DNA of 64,000 nucleotides, taken from JAIBJN01 sp963830885. GTDB lineage: Bacteria > Actinomycetota > Thermoleophilia > Gaiellales > Gaiellaceae. Where the stretch lies: assembly GCA_963830885.1 (NCBI GenBank), contig CAWHOA010000015.1, positions 1 through 64,000 of the forward strand, written 5' to 3'. Below are positions 1 through 9,426 of the stretch, piece after piece (positions within the stretch are counted from its first letter, which is position 1; each line of letters opens with the position of its first letter). The notes below the pieces were generated by a model. It did no database searches, had not been told where the DNA came from, and saw nothing but the letters and a program-made list of their open reading frames with translations. Made by a program: the position numbers and the translations under genes.

Positions 1-554
1 TGCAGGGCGCTTGTCACCGAGGCCAGGCTTATCCCCAGCAGCGCGGCCGTGTCTTTCGCGGACCAGCCGAGCGCGTCGCGCAGGAACAGCACCGATCGCT
101 GCTTCGGGGGCAAGTGCTTGACGGCGACGAGGAACACGAGCTCGATCGTCTCCTTGGACGCGACATCGGTGTCCGGTTCTCCGGAGGCCGCGAGCGCTTC
201 GAGCAGCTGGTCGGGTGGTGCCACCTGGGCCTCCGCCGCTCCAGCGCTCGTCTGCCGTCGACGCGCCCGCTGCTCGAGCGCCGTCAGGCAGGCGTTGGTC
301 GCGATCCGGTACAGCCACGAACGGTAGGAGGATTGGCCTCTGAAGCTCTCGCGCTTGCGCCAGGCACGCAGAAATGCCTCCTGAGCCAGGTCCTCGGAGT
401 CCTCGTGGGAACCGAGCATGCGATAGGCATGCCTCTGCAGTTCGTGCCGATGGCGTTCGACGAGCTCGGAGAACGCGGACCGGTCACCCGACGTCGCTGC
501 CGCGACGAGCGCGTCGGTCTCATAGCGACCCCGCCTGACCGCGAGCGTGCTCAC
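1..554 (-). CDS. ECF-type RNA polymerase sigma factor (3' end outside window)
   Basis: Reading the minus strand from GTG 554 gives a sigma-70 region 2 (DALVAAATSGDRSAF, then HRMLGSHEDSEDLAQEAFL-like text) followed by region 4 (LPPKQRSVLFLRDALGWSAK, then DTAALLGISLASVTSAL). This order and spacing fit an extracytoplasmic-function sigma factor. The region-4 wording is closest to the SigJ/SigX5-like actinobacterial group, which often carries a C-terminal SnoaL-like extension; that part would lie beyond position 1. The GTG at 554 is a guess, because the frame stays open upstream and a second GTG lies near 611. No anti-sigma gene is visible on the upstream side, where the next gene is a LuxR regulator on the same strand. 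Confidence 0.85.
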   Translation of the reverse strand, partial: MSTLAVRRGRYETDALVAAATSGDRSAFSELVERHRHELQRHAYRMLGSHEDSEDLAQEAFLRAWRKRESFRGQSSYRSWLYRIATNACLTALEQRARRRQTSAGAAEAQVAPPDQLLEALAASGEPDTDVASKETIELVFLVAVKHLPPKQRSVLFLRDALGWSAKDTAALLGISLASVTSAL

Positions 555-680
555 GAGCCGGAGCCATCGAGGTGGTGCGAACTGGGCATGACTCCGACCG
601 TAGGGCCGCACGGCCGCCACCGCGTCGGGGAGCTCCCCAAATGAGACCCTGATCTTTCGTGAAGGATCCCGACTAGGGGT

Positions 681-3590
681 TCAGTCTTCGGCTGCGGGAG
701 TTTGCTCGCCCAGCGCGTTGGCCAGCTCTCCGCGACCTGAAATGCCGAGCTTGCGGTAGGCCCGGCCGAGGTGGGTCTCGACGGTCTTTCGCGTCACGAA
801 CAAGGCCTGCGCGATCTCGGGATTGCTGAGCCCGTCGGCAGCCAGCTTTGCGACCCGGCGCTCCGAGACGGTCAACTGCTCAACTCCGGTGCCTTCCGGC
901 TCGCTCGAGGGCCCTCCGGCAGCACGCAGCTCGGTCCGGGCGCGCTCGGCAAGCGCACCTGCTCCGCATCGCCTGGCGAGATCCAGTCCGTCCTGGAGCC
1001 ACTTTCGGGCCTCCACGCGCCGATTTGCGCGGCGCAGGGCGGCACCCAGGTCTGTGAGCGCGCGGGCGTGCTCGAGTCGAGCCGGCGACCGCGCGAGCTG
1101 TTCCACGGCTTCCGACAGACGCTCCACGGAGGATGCGCCGGCTTCGGCCAGCCCCACCGCGTGCAGAGCAACGCCCAATCCGCTTGCTGATCCCCAACGT
1201 TGCGCCCGCTCGAGGTCGTCGAGCGCCATCTCCTTCGCTCGCTCGCCCTCCCCGCCGGCGGCGAAGCCGCGGGACGCGCGCGAGCGCCAGCGGGAAGCAA
1301 GAGGGTTCGCGCCGCCCCACAGCTCGTCACGCTTGCCGAACTCGATCAGGTCCTCGAGCCCCTCGCGGGCCCTGCCCCGCGCCAAGTGCAGCAAGCCCCG
1401 TGCTTCGAGCAAGTCGTTGGTGGCCAGTCCGGGTGGAATCGCGTCGCCGAAGCCGCTCGAGCGCAGGGCCTGTTCGGCGGCTTCGATCTCGCCCTGCTCG
1501 ATCAGCGCCTCGATCAGGAGAGCCAGAGCGTAGGCTCGCCCGAGCTGGACGTCCACGGTGGTGAGCAGCTCGAGCGCCGTCCGTGCGTCCTCCTCAGCGT
1601 CCGCCAGGGCCCCACGCCGCAAGGAAAACCAGCCCCGAAACTCGATCACGAAGGCCAGCGCCGGGATCGAAGCCTGGGCGCGGGCGTCGGCGATCGCCCG
1701 CTCCACGGAAGCCTCGGCCAGATCGAGCGAATCCGTTGCGAGCAGGCCGACCAGCAGCAGATAGAAGGGGCCGGCAACGTCGACTGCCTGCTCGTCGAGC
1801 AACCGTCCGGCTGCGAACGCGCGCTCGAGATACGCAACTGCGTCAGCCTCCGACTCGCTTGCACGCGCCTGCTCGAAGGCAAGGCTCGCCTGCACCAGGC
1901 GCTCGCCGGGCGTGGCGCCCTCGAGGTCGGCGTATCGCTCCAGTCGCCGCGCAGCCGGGCCCCGCCTCTCGAGGCTGGCCTCCTGGGCGTGTGCGGCGAG
2001 CTCCGCCTCCAGCAGCAGGGCCAGCTCCCGATCGTGGCGCTCGACGACCTCGATGGCCGAGTCGATCGCCTCGACCGCGCCGTCCGAGTCTCCCGACCAG
2101 GTCAGCGCGAGCGCGAGCAGACGAACCGACGTGCCGAGCAGCGTCGGATCCCGCGTCAGCTCGATCGCGGCTTTGAGATGGGCGACCGCCTCCGCGGCGC
2201 CGACGCGGACCTCGGCGGAGCCAAGCTCGAAGAGAACTGCGGCCATCTCCGATTCGACCGGCGGCTCCTCAAGCGCTCGTCCGAGCCAGGCGACGGCTGC
2301 CGCCGGAGCTCCTCGTGACAGCGCCTCAGCGGCCACCCGGCGCAGGAGGTCGACCCGCTCGGGATCACCGGCCGGCTCGGCCTGGACGATTTGGGCCGCA
2401 ACCCGCTCCTCGGACGCGCCGCTCGCGGCAAGGATTCTGGCCGCTTCCGCATGTGCACTTGCACGCTGGTGCGGGCCGATGTCCGCATAGACCGATTCGC
2501 GGAGGATCGGATGGGCGAACTCGAGGCGCTCTCCCTGCTTCAGGATTCCGAGCGCGACAAGCAGGTCGGCGGCGCCGGCTGCCTGTTCCTCGGAAACGTC
2601 GGCGAGGCGAGCTGCTTCCACGAGGCCGGCGCCGTCGCCGATCACCGCAAGCGCCCGCACAACCGCGGTCGCCTCAGGGGGCCTCTCGGCGAGGCGAAGG
2701 AGTAGCGCCTCCGCGACGGCGGCCGGCCCGATCTCGAGCACGCCGGCCGCGTCCTTGGAGTCGGGCGACAGTCCCCGCTCGCTCACCTCGTGCAGGAGCG
2801 CTTCGAGGAAGAACGGGTTGCCCCCGGTCGCCTCGCGGCAGGCTGTGGCGAACTCGGTCGCCACGGTCACCCCGAACGCTTGCTCGCACAGCCTCGCCGT
2901 CGCCCCGGTGCTCAGAGGCCGAGGGCGGAGGACGGTCGTCTCGGGGCCGCCGGCGAGCCGAGCCAGATCAGCCGTGACGTTCTCTCCGCTCCGGGTAGAA
3001 ACGAGAACGGCGAGAGCGAGGCCGTCCACCCGCGGGGCCAGGTAGTTGAGAAATCGAACCGATTCGGCGTCGGACCAGTGGACGTCGTCGACAGCAAGTG
3101 CAACGGGACCTTCGTCGGTGAGGTTGTTGAGCAGCCAGTAGAGGCCGTGCTGGATGGCGAAGGTGCTGTTGGCCGAAAGGGCCTGTTGCAACAGGTCGGT
3201 TGAGGCGAACAGCGGCTTCGAGAGAGCCGCGGCGCCCTCGAACAGGCGGTCGCGTTCGGAATCCGAGACTCTCGCGACGAGGGGCTCGAGGAGTTGACGG
3301 ATGCAGCCGTACGCGAAGTCGCGCTCCAGTTCGGTGGCGCGCGCGCGCAGGCAGCTAAAGCCCGTGGCTTCTGCGTCTTGGCACCCCGCCCTGAGCAAGC
3401 TCGTCTTGCCCAGGCCCGCCGCGGCTTCGATGAGAACGACCTGGCCGCGCCCTTGCCGCGCCTGGTCCAGGGCATCGCCGAGTTCCGTGAGCTCGAGATC
3501 GCGTTCCAGAAGGGTCGCCAAGCCAGGATGCTCCACGTCCGCGGGCGACCCGGAGCGGTCGGCAGATGACCCGGTCGGTCCCGTGCTCAT
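681..3590 (-). CDS. LuxR-family transcriptional regulator with AAA ATPase domain (LAL type)
   Basis: A 969-residue regulator. The N-terminal ATPase module starts LLERDLELTELGDALDQA and has a Walker A at residues 55-63 (EAAAGLGKT, Lys62); the usual first Gly is replaced by Glu-Ala. A long helical TPR-like middle follows. The C-terminus (about 900-955) is a LuxR/GerE helix-turn-helix, LTVSERRVAKLAADGLSNPE and then TRKTVETHLGRAYRKLGI. Size and order match the LAL (large ATP-binding LuxR) family, which binds a ligand or partner and activates transcription. It is divergent from a DHA2 exporter with about 140 bp between start codons, so local control of that exporter is a reasonable inference. The ligand cannot be read from sequence. 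Confidence 0.92.
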   Translation of the reverse strand: MSTGPTGSSADRSGSPADVEHPGLATLLERDLELTELGDALDQARQGRGQVVLIEAAAGLGKTSLLRAGCQDAEATGFSCLRARATELERDFAYGCIRQLLEPLVARVSDSERDRLFEGAAALSKPLFASTDLLQQALSANSTFAIQHGLYWLLNNLTDEGPVALAVDDVHWSDAESVRFLNYLAPRVDGLALAVLVSTRSGENVTADLARLAGGPETTVLRPRPLSTGATARLCEQAFGVTVATEFATACREATGGNPFFLEALLHEVSERGLSPDSKDAAGVLEIGPAAVAEALLLRLAERPPEATAVVRALAVIGDGAGLVEAARLADVSEEQAAGAADLLVALGILKQGERLEFAHPILRESVYADIGPHQRASAHAEAARILAASGASEERVAAQIVQAEPAGDPERVDLLRRVAAEALSRGAPAAAVAWLGRALEEPPVESEMAAVLFELGSAEVRVGAAEAVAHLKAAIELTRDPTLLGTSVRLLALALTWSGDSDGAVEAIDSAIEVVERHDRELALLLEAELAAHAQEASLERRGPAARRLERYADLEGATPGERLVQASLAFEQARASESEADAVAYLERAFAAGRLLDEQAVDVAGPFYLLLVGLLATDSLDLAEASVERAIADARAQASIPALAFVIEFRGWFSLRRGALADAEEDARTALELLTTVDVQLGRAYALALLIEALIEQGEIEAAEQALRSSGFGDAIPPGLATNDLLEARGLLHLARGRAREGLEDLIEFGKRDELWGGANPLASRWRSRASRGFAAGGEGERAKEMALDDLERAQRWGSASGLGVALHAVGLAEAGASSVERLSEAVEQLARSPARLEHARALTDLGAALRRANRRVEARKWLQDGLDLARRCGAGALAERARTELRAAGGPSSEPEGTGVEQLTVSERRVAKLAADGLSNPEIAQALFVTRKTVETHLGRAYRKLGISGRGELANALGEQTPAAED

Positions 3591-3733
3591 TCGGCGTGCA
3601 TGTTGTCACGCGTTGCCGGCTACGGGCCACCGTACGACCGACACCTAGCCGAGAACACCACCGCGAACCGATGAGTTTCGCGTTCGGTGACCGTCTGACC
3701 TACGAGAAAACGACCCATGAGGAGAACACGCTC

Positions 3734-5179
3734 ATGACAATGGACTCCCGCTCCCGCTGGCTCGCCCTCGTCGTCCTCTGCCTGGGCGACCTGATGATCG
3801 TCCTCGACGTGACGATCGTGGGAGTCGCGTTGCCGTCGATCCGTGAGGATCTTGGGTTCTCCGAGGCATCACTCGCCTGGGTCGTGAACGCATACCTGAT
3901 CACCTTCGGCGGCTTCCTCTTGCTAGGCGGCCGTCTAGGCGATCTCTTCGGCCACCGCCGCCTCTTCCTCATCGGGATCGCCGTCTTCACGCTCGCATCG
4001 GCGGCCTGCGGCCTGGCGACCTCGCAGGAGATGCTGATCGTCGCCCGCGCCGTGCAGGGGTTCGGCGCCGCCGTCGTCTCCGCTGTCGCGCTCTCGCTGA
4101 TGATGACCCTCTTCACGGAGCCGACGGAGCGAGCCAAGGCGATGGGTGTCTTCGGATTCGTCGCCGCGGGCGGCGGATCGATCGGCGTGCTCCTCGGCGG
4201 GATCCTCACCGACGTCCTCAACTGGCACTGGATCTTCCTCGTCAACGTTCCCGTCGGGCTTGCGGTCGTCGCCCTCACCGTGCTCTTGATCCCCACCGCC
4301 CGTGTCCCGACCGCCGCGCAGCGCATTGACGTGGCCGGCGCGGTCACGGTGACCGTCTCGCTCATGATCGCCGTCTACGCCATCGTCAACGGCAACGAGG
4401 CCGGCTGGCTGTCCGCGCGCACACTCGGTCTCCTCTCGATCGCCGCCGCGCTCCTCGCGATCTTCCTCGTCATCGAATCGCGCGCCCGCTCACCGCTCAT
4501 GCCCCTCTCCCTCTTTCGCCTCCGGAACGTCTCGACGGCAAACGCGGTAGGCGTCCTCTGGGCCGCCGCGATGTTCGCGTGGTTTTTCCTTTCCGCGCTC
4601 TACCTCCAGCTAGTGCTCGGATACAGCCCGCTCGAGGTTGGCCTGGCGTTCCTGCCCGCGAACCTGATCATGGGCGCACTGTCGATCGGTCTTTCGGCGA
4701 AGCTCGTCCTCCGATTCGGCATCAAACCGCCACTTGCGACAGGACTGTTCCTCGCCGGAGTCGGCTTGCTCCTCTTTGCCCGTGCACCAGTCGATGGAAG
4801 CTTTACGACGGACGTCCTGCCGAGCATGATCCTGCTCGGACTTGGCGCGGGCATGGCTTTCAATCCAGTACTGCTTGCCGCCATGAACGACGTCAAGCCC
4901 GAGGAGGCGGGCCTGGCCTCCGGAGTCGTCAACACCTCGTTCATGATGGGCGGCGCTCTCGGACTCGCCGTGCTCGCCAGCCTCGCCGCCTCACGGACTG
5001 ACAGCCTGATCGCCTCGGGGGAAAGCCAACTCGCTGCGCTGACCGGCGGCTATCACCTCGCGTTCGTCGTGGGCGCGCTCTTCGCATTCACGGCCGCGCT
5101 GCTGGGCGCGGTGCTTCTGCGGCCTCGCGTGCTGGCCGACGACCATGCCGACCTAGAGGTCGAGGCCGAGGCCGCGTAG
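3734..5179 (+). CDS. MFS transporter, DHA2 (EmrB/QacA) family
   Basis: Predicted 481-residue inner-membrane drug:proton antiporter. The start ATG 3734 is chosen because GGAG lies just upstream (3720-3724) and the first helix begins at once (WLALVVLCLGDLMIVLDVTI). Motif C-like LDVTIVGVALPSI and motif A-like GGRLGDLFGHRRLFLIG are visible. About 14 hydrophobic segments run to the C-terminus, as in DHA2 proteins. The frame extends upstream to 3566, but those residues are polar and lack a ribosome site. The substrate is unknown; homologues export antibiotics, dyes or secondary metabolites. The divergent LAL regulator is the obvious candidate controller. Confidence 0.92.
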   Translation: MTMDSRSRWLALVVLCLGDLMIVLDVTIVGVALPSIREDLGFSEASLAWVVNAYLITFGGFLLLGGRLGDLFGHRRLFLIGIAVFTLASAACGLATSQEMLIVARAVQGFGAAVVSAVALSLMMTLFTEPTERAKAMGVFGFVAAGGGSIGVLLGGILTDVLNWHWIFLVNVPVGLAVVALTVLLIPTARVPTAAQRIDVAGAVTVTVSLMIAVYAIVNGNEAGWLSARTLGLLSIAAALLAIFLVIESRARSPLMPLSLFRLRNVSTANAVGVLWAAAMFAWFFLSALYLQLVLGYSPLEVGLAFLPANLIMGALSIGLSAKLVLRFGIKPPLATGLFLAGVGLLLFARAPVDGSFTTDVLPSMILLGLGAGMAFNPVLLAAMNDVKPEEAGLASGVVNTSFMMGGALGLAVLASLAASRTDSLIASGESQLAALTGGYHLAFVVGALFAFTAALLGAVLLRPRVLADDHADLEVEAEAA

Positions 5180-5203
5180 GAAACGCACTCCGACAGACAC
5201 CGA

Positions 5204-6148
5204 CTAGGGCTTCGAGCCTGCGGCTTGAACGCGTCCAGAAGCGACGGCTCGCACGATCCGCTGCTGCAAGGCCCGCGGTCCGCGCACCAGGCTCCGATTG
5301 GCTCCGAGCCCGCCCGTCCAGACCAGGGTCGCTGCCGTTCCGTAGACGAGACCTGCTGCAGTCTCGATGGCGTGGAGGACCAGGCCCGCCTGAACCGCCT
5401 CGGAGATCGGAAGCCCTTGGGCATGGAGAGCTCCAGCGGCGGCGGCCCCGGCCACACCGATATTGCCCGGCGTCAGCGGGAGGAGCGCGGCGAGCTCGAG
5501 TGCCGGGACGACCACCAGCGCGTCGCGCGGTGAACCCACGCCCAGGCCCTGGAGGACGACGACGATGGCTGCCGCCTTCGCGAACGGGGCGAGGAAGGCG
5601 AAGAGGGCGAGCCGGGCCGAACCCCTGGCCGTCACCAGCAGCGCTCCGGCCGGAGCCGCCAGAGCCAGGAGCGCCGGCGGTCCAGGAAGCAGTGCAGCAA
5701 TCGTGAGGGCAGCGAGTGCCGCCAACCGCGCCCCCTGGATCACCCCGAACCAGGGCAGGATTCCGCGTCGGGTCCCGGGCGGGAGGCGCTCGAGGAGAAG
5801 GACGGCGCGGACGACGTCTCCCAGATGCGCGGGTGCGACCGAGTTCACCAGCGAGCCGACGCCGTAGCGCGCGCAGGCGTCGACACGGCCGAGGCGTCCT
5901 CCCGCCAGCAGGATTGCCTGGTGCCAGGCCAGCCCGCAGAAGAGGGGCGCCAGAGCGAACATCGCCGCAGCGAGCAGGACGTACTCCGGGGCCATGCCCG
6001 CCAACCCGTCGGCGGCTTCGGAGAGCGGCCGATCGATCAGCGACCGAACGGCGACGGCGCTGAGGCCGGCGAGGATGAGGCAGGAGACCGAGAGCAACAC
6101 GCGCCGGCGGAGGCGAGGCCTGGCCGGCTGCGCGCCGCTAGCCGGCAC
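5204..6148 (-). CDS. Lysylphosphatidylglycerol synthase TM-region / UPF0104 flippase-like membrane protein
   Basis: About 314 residues with seven or eight hydrophobic segments. The family pattern of the AglD/MprF membrane region is visible: a helix ending in VGSLVNSVAPAHLGDVVRAV (the charged-glycine motif typical of these flippase-like domains), then LAALLPLTPGNIGVAGAAAA and a C-terminal VLHAIETAAGLVYG. Members move or anchor lipid-linked sugars or aminoacyl lipids; the substrate is not deducible. The frame is open to 6463, but that part overlaps a convincing 48-codon gene and reads as non-protein. GTG 6148, with GAGGG 12 nt upstream, is therefore preferred. The C-terminal tail is arginine-rich. 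Confidence 0.75.
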   Translation of the reverse strand: MPASGAQPARPRLRRRVLLSVSCLILAGLSAVAVRSLIDRPLSEAADGLAGMAPEYVLLAAAMFALAPLFCGLAWHQAILLAGGRLGRVDACARYGVGSLVNSVAPAHLGDVVRAVLLLERLPPGTRRGILPWFGVIQGARLAALAALTIAALLPGPPALLALAAPAGALLVTARGSARLALFAFLAPFAKAAAIVVVLQGLGVGSPRDALVVVPALELAALLPLTPGNIGVAGAAAAGALHAQGLPISEAVQAGLVLHAIETAAGLVYGTAATLVWTGGLGANRSLVRGPRALQQRIVRAVASGRVQAAGSKP

Positions 6149-6309
6149 GTCGTGTGCGCCCTCGTGGTCGAACGAGTCTTCGCCTGCTTGCCATCGCTCT
6201 CCTCTTCGGCACGGCAGGGACGGCTCCGGCGCCAGGAGTGGTGGAGATCCGGCCACGACCTGGTGAAGAGGGGATGCCCCGCGGATCGTCCCGCGAGCTG
6301 TCCCGTCGC

Positions 6310-6456
6310 TCAACGACCGGCGACGACGGAGCCCGGGAGCGACTCCTTGACCGTCGTCTTCCGGTTCTTCTTCGCGTACTTCTTGGTGACGAACCGCCCG
6401 TTGCGCGCGTCTCGATACCGGCGCGGAGCTTTGGTCTTCTCGTCGTTCTTCGCCAT
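6310..6456 (-). CDS. Small basic protein (48 aa), YRDxxNGRFVTKKYA type
   Basis: A 48-codon gene starting ATG 6456. The core RYRDARNGRFVTKKYAKKN matches a widespread family of very small basic proteins that read 'YRDAKTGRFVTKKYAE...TT.KE' in many bacteria; the TTVKE that follows is also present here. That conservation is the main reason to call it, since it is below usual length cut-offs. The function is unknown. It lies 66 nt downstream of another small gene (6523-6690) and upstream of the flippase-like gene on the same strand, so the three may be co-transcribed. Confidence 0.7.
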   Translation of the reverse strand: MAKNDEKTKAPRRYRDARNGRFVTKKYAKKNRKTTVKESLPGSVVAGR

Positions 6457-6522
6457 CGATCATCCCGTCGACTCTTCGCCAGAAGACGCGAATCCCTGGG
6501 TCGACTCAGTCGATTGTACCCG

Positions 6523-6690
6523 CTACTGATCCGCGAACGCCGAGGAGATCGTCCCCGACTGGCTCGAGTGGTCCGTCGCTACGAAGGTGATCTCGGGACG
6601 TGGCTCGATGGCGTCGTCCACCTGCGCGGCCTTTTCCTCGTCGCACTCGGTGCCGTTGGGCGTCTCGATGCGGATCGTGAACTCGTGCAC
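6523..6690 (-). CDS. Small acidic hypothetical protein (55 aa)
   Basis: Starts GTG 6690 and ends TAG 6523. The protein begins VHEFTIRIETPNGTECDEEK and has a beta-strand-like start with an acidic middle. Codon use is strongly GC3-rich like the neighbours, and the frame is closed neatly by the stop. No family is recognised. It precedes the 48-residue basic protein by 66 nt on the same strand. The start could be wrong, as no strong ribosome site is visible. Confidence 0.5.
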   Translation of the reverse strand: MHEFTIRIETPNGTECDEEKAAQVDDAIEPRPEITFVATDHSSQSGTISSAFADQ

Positions 6691-6932
6691 GACCGGCGAA
6701 CCCTAACCCAGCCTGCTCACTCGTTCAGGTTCCAAACGCGGCTGGGCGACGGGCAGAGGAAAGCGGGTGTCATCCCGATCTGACGTGCTTGCCGAGTGCG
6801 GCTATCGACAAGGACCGGGCGGACACCCGCCAGCCAGATCCTTCCAGGTGTGGCTCGGCTGACCAGCCTGTCTGGGGCTGCAGCAGGCGTCGCTGAAAGC
6901 GCCGACCCCGGCGAGTAGCGGTCAGGGCTCGG

Positions 6933-7205
6933 TCACTCCTTCCGTTCGTGGCCGAAGCCGTACTTTGCGACGACCCACGTCCCGAGGAACGCGAACGGCG
7001 CAACAAGGACAGCCGACGGAACCGTTGTCCTCTCACCGATGTCAGCGACCCCATTGGCGCTCACGAGGTCCGGGCCATAGATCGCGGCGAAGAGCACCGC
7101 CAGCCACATGGCAACGATCGCCAAAGACGCCCACATCTCGGGGACAAGGAGCCGCAACGACCGGCGCTCGGTGTCCTGGACAGGCTCATGAGGAATAGTC
7201 GTCAT
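6933..7205 (-). CDS. Small two-helix membrane protein
   Basis: A 90-residue protein from ATG 7205, chosen because AGGAGG sits 5-10 nt upstream (7210-7216 on the complementary strand). Two membrane segments are clear: MWASLAIVAMWLAVLFAAIY (about residues 22-41) and SAVLVAPFAFLGTWVVAKYG (about 63-82), joined by a short loop containing NGVADIGERTTVP. Both ends are charged. No family name is certain; small proteins of this form occur widely in actinobacteria next to transporters or stress genes. Confidence 0.75.
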   Translation of the reverse strand: MTTIPHEPVQDTERRSLRLLVPEMWASLAIVAMWLAVLFAAIYGPDLVSANGVADIGERTTVPSAVLVAPFAFLGTWVVAKYGFGHERKE

Positions 7206-7409
7206 CTCACTCCTCCTTTCCGTACATTCAGCGTGCGCGCACGAACCGTTCCAGGGCATCGGGGAAGGCCCGGATCGTCAAGGGGGGAATCTACGGCCGT
7301 AGGGCCGGCGTAGCATCCGCCGGACTCTCGCCGGTGACGACGGCTCGCCGTTTTTCTTACCAGCAATCGGGTATCAGGGCTCCTTCCCGAAGGAAGGGCC
7401 GGTGACTCG

Positions 7410-7934
7410 ATGGGACGATTGATCGTCTCTACCCAAATGACGCTCGACGGCGTGATCGATGTCGGCGAGTGGTTCGTCGCGGACGGCGAGCACGATCGTG
7501 CAGGCAAGGACCAGCTTGGTCGCGCGAGCGCGGTGCTTCTTGGGCGGAAGACGTATGAGGGTCTTGCTGCCTACTGGTCGCCGTTGAAGGACGAGTGGGC
7601 GAACCTGATCAACCCGATGCCGAAGTACGTCGCGTCACGCACGCTTCATGCCCCGCTGGAGTGGAACTCGACGCTCCTCGAAGGCGACGCAGCCGACGCT
7701 GCCTCGAGCCTCAAGGCCGAGCTTCCGTCCGACCTGTTGATGTACGGCTGCGGCGAGTTGGCTCGGGCCCTCCTCGCAGCGACGCTCGTCGACGAGCTCC
7801 GATTCTGGGTTCATCCTGCGATGTGGGGCGAGGGAGAACGCCCCTTGCAGGGCCAGGCGCAGAATCGGCTGCGACTCCTCGGGTCTGAGGCTTTCGATTC
7901 GGGCGTGACGCTCCTTCGATACGCACCCATCTAA
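7410..7934 (+). CDS. Dihydrofolate reductase family protein (RibD C-terminal-like)
   Basis: A 174-residue single-domain reductase. It starts MGRLIVSTQMTLDGVIDVGE, the usual first strand and loop of this family, followed by LLGRKTYEGLAAYW (the R-x-T/S-x-E motif near the cofactor) and LLMYGCGELARALLAATLVD, the second nucleotide-binding element. Homologues use NADPH, and many are annotated only as 'dihydrofolate reductase family'; a true folate role is unlikely for this subgroup. It stands alone, between a small membrane gene and a convergent conserved hypothetical. Confidence 0.9.
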   Translation: MGRLIVSTQMTLDGVIDVGEWFVADGEHDRAGKDQLGRASAVLLGRKTYEGLAAYWSPLKDEWANLINPMPKYVASRTLHAPLEWNSTLLEGDAADAASSLKAELPSDLLMYGCGELARALLAATLVDELRFWVHPAMWGEGERPLQGQAQNRLRLLGSEAFDSGVTLLRYAPI

Positions 7935-8008
7935 CTTGTGCTCGCCGGCTAGCTCACCCCGCCCGCGTCGGGGCGCGACCCGGGAAGCGACCTCAGGTCA
8001 GCCCCATG

Positions 8009-8389
8009 TCAGGAACGACGACGAACTGCGGCCCACCTGTTCAGGACCTCGCCGGCCCGCGCGAGGTCTCGCCGGTGGACCAGATCGGCGAGCGCGTGAG
8101 CGGCCGGTTCCGGTCGTCCTCCGCGTAGCGCGGTGAGGCAGGCGAGCACGGCTTGGGCCTCAGCCAGGTCCACGTCCGTGACCTCCCGGCAGTAGCGACC
8201 ATGCCAGCGCAGCGCCGCCCGCTCGAAGCGTGACGGCTCCGAGTCGTGGATGAGCAAGAGAAGCTCGAGCGCGTCCGCGAGCCCGACGTGCTCGAGGTCA
8301 GCCGCGGCGGCCAGTGCGATCGTGGCGTTGCCGCCGTCGAGCGCACGCCGGAAGCGACTGTAGGGCGAACCCTGCGAGGTCACGAACAT
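8009..8389 (-). CDS. Conserved actinobacterial hypothetical protein
   Basis: About 126 residues from ATG 8389; the frame runs further upstream but that text is low-complexity arginine/serine. The core reads SPYSRFRRALDGGNATIALA, a leucine-rich ADALELLLLIHD, then ERAALRWHGRYCREVTDVDL. This layout (PYSRFRRAL, two or three helices, AALRWHGR) recurs in uncharacterised actinobacterial proteins. All-helical and soluble. No function is known. It converges with the DHFR-like gene and lies downstream of a PAP2 gene on the same strand. Confidence 0.7.
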   Translation of the reverse strand: MFVTSQGSPYSRFRRALDGGNATIALAAAADLEHVGLADALELLLLIHDSEPSRFERAALRWHGRYCREVTDVDLAEAQAVLACLTALRGGRPEPAAHALADLVHRRDLARAGEVLNRWAAVRRRS

Positions 8390-8477
8390 ATGTTCCCACA
8401 TCTCGAGTCCTCGGCCCTGACTCGGACCAGTTCGGCTGTCTCGGCGGGAGGCCACACCCCTGGCACCTCGAACCGGC

Positions 8478-9383
8478 TCAGAGGGTTGTCTTCAACGCCG
8501 CTCGAGAAGCGACGCGCCGCTCCTCGAGGTCGGCCTCGTGCACGGCCTCCGCCGCGGCGGCACCGAAACGCAGGAAGCGCCCGCCGAAGGCGACGCTGCA
8601 GGCGGCGAACCAGGCCCAACCCAGGAAGAGTCCCGCGATGGTGTCCGTGAGCCAGTGCACGTCGAGAAAGATGCGCGTGCACGCCACCGCCACGGGGATG
8701 CCGGCCGCGGCGCCGGCGAGAAGCGCTCGCCAATGAGGCCTCACCCCGCGGCCGAGGACGAGCGCCGCGGCCGCATAGAACGCCGCAGCTGTCGTCGTGT
8801 GACCGCTGGGGAAGGATGGTCCGAGTGTCTCGGCAATGGGGTTCAGTGTTGGCCGCACGCGATCGAGCAGTTCCTTGGTGCCGTTGGTGAGAAGCCACTG
8901 CCCGACCAGCACGGTGAGGAGAAAGACGGGGATCCAGCCGTTGGGTCGCCGCAGGAGCTCCACGACCGAGACCACGATCGCGAGCACCACCACGAACCAC
9001 GTCTCGCCGAGCTGCGTGATCAGCGTCAGTCCGCGCTCCGACCCAGACCCTGCGTGGTCCGCGCCCCACTGAGCAACGCTCGCGTCGAGGTCGACAAGCC
9101 GTGAGTTCGTCCGGACGAGGTAGGCCAGCACGCCGATGACGAAGCCTCCGACGATGACCGCGCCGAGCGCGACCGTCAGGGCAAGCCCTGTCGCCAATTC
9201 CGGGTTGAGCCTGCTCTTGATGAAGCGCCGGAGCCGGCTGTGATGTCCGATCTCGCGACCGACCGTCTGCGCGGCAGCGACGCTCGGTGTCGGTGACGCG
9301 ATGCCTGTCGGGTAATGCCACGCCACCCAGGCCACGATGGCCGAGACGATGAGGGCTACGAGGAAGAGGACGAGAAGTGGCAT
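8478..9383 (-). CDS. PAP2-family membrane phosphatase
   Basis: A 301-residue membrane phosphatase. All three catalytic motifs of the PAP2 (type 2 phosphatidic acid phosphatase) superfamily are present: KELLDRVRP (residues 170-178), PSGH (192-195) and TRIFLDVHWLTD (236-247; His243 is the nucleophile). The SR of motif 3 is TR here. Six hydrophobic segments surround them, placing the active site on the outer face. Likely substrates are phosphatidate, prenyl pyrophosphates or similar lipid phosphates. It is divergent from a second PAP2 gene with only 43 bp between starts. Confidence 0.93.
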   Translation of the reverse strand: MPLLVLFLVALIVSAIVAWVAWHYPTGIASPTPSVAAAQTVGREIGHHSRLRRFIKSRLNPELATGLALTVALGAVIVGGFVIGVLAYLVRTNSRLVDLDASVAQWGADHAGSGSERGLTLITQLGETWFVVVLAIVVSVVELLRRPNGWIPVFLLTVLVGQWLLTNGTKELLDRVRPTLNPIAETLGPSFPSGHTTTAAAFYAAAALVLGRGVRPHWRALLAGAAAGIPVAVACTRIFLDVHWLTDTIAGLFLGWAWFAACSVAFGGRFLRFGAAAAEAVHEADLEERRVASRAALKTTL

Positions 9384-9426
9384 GAAGCGAGTTCGGAGTG
9401 GATCTCAGCGTTTCCCTTGACCCGGC

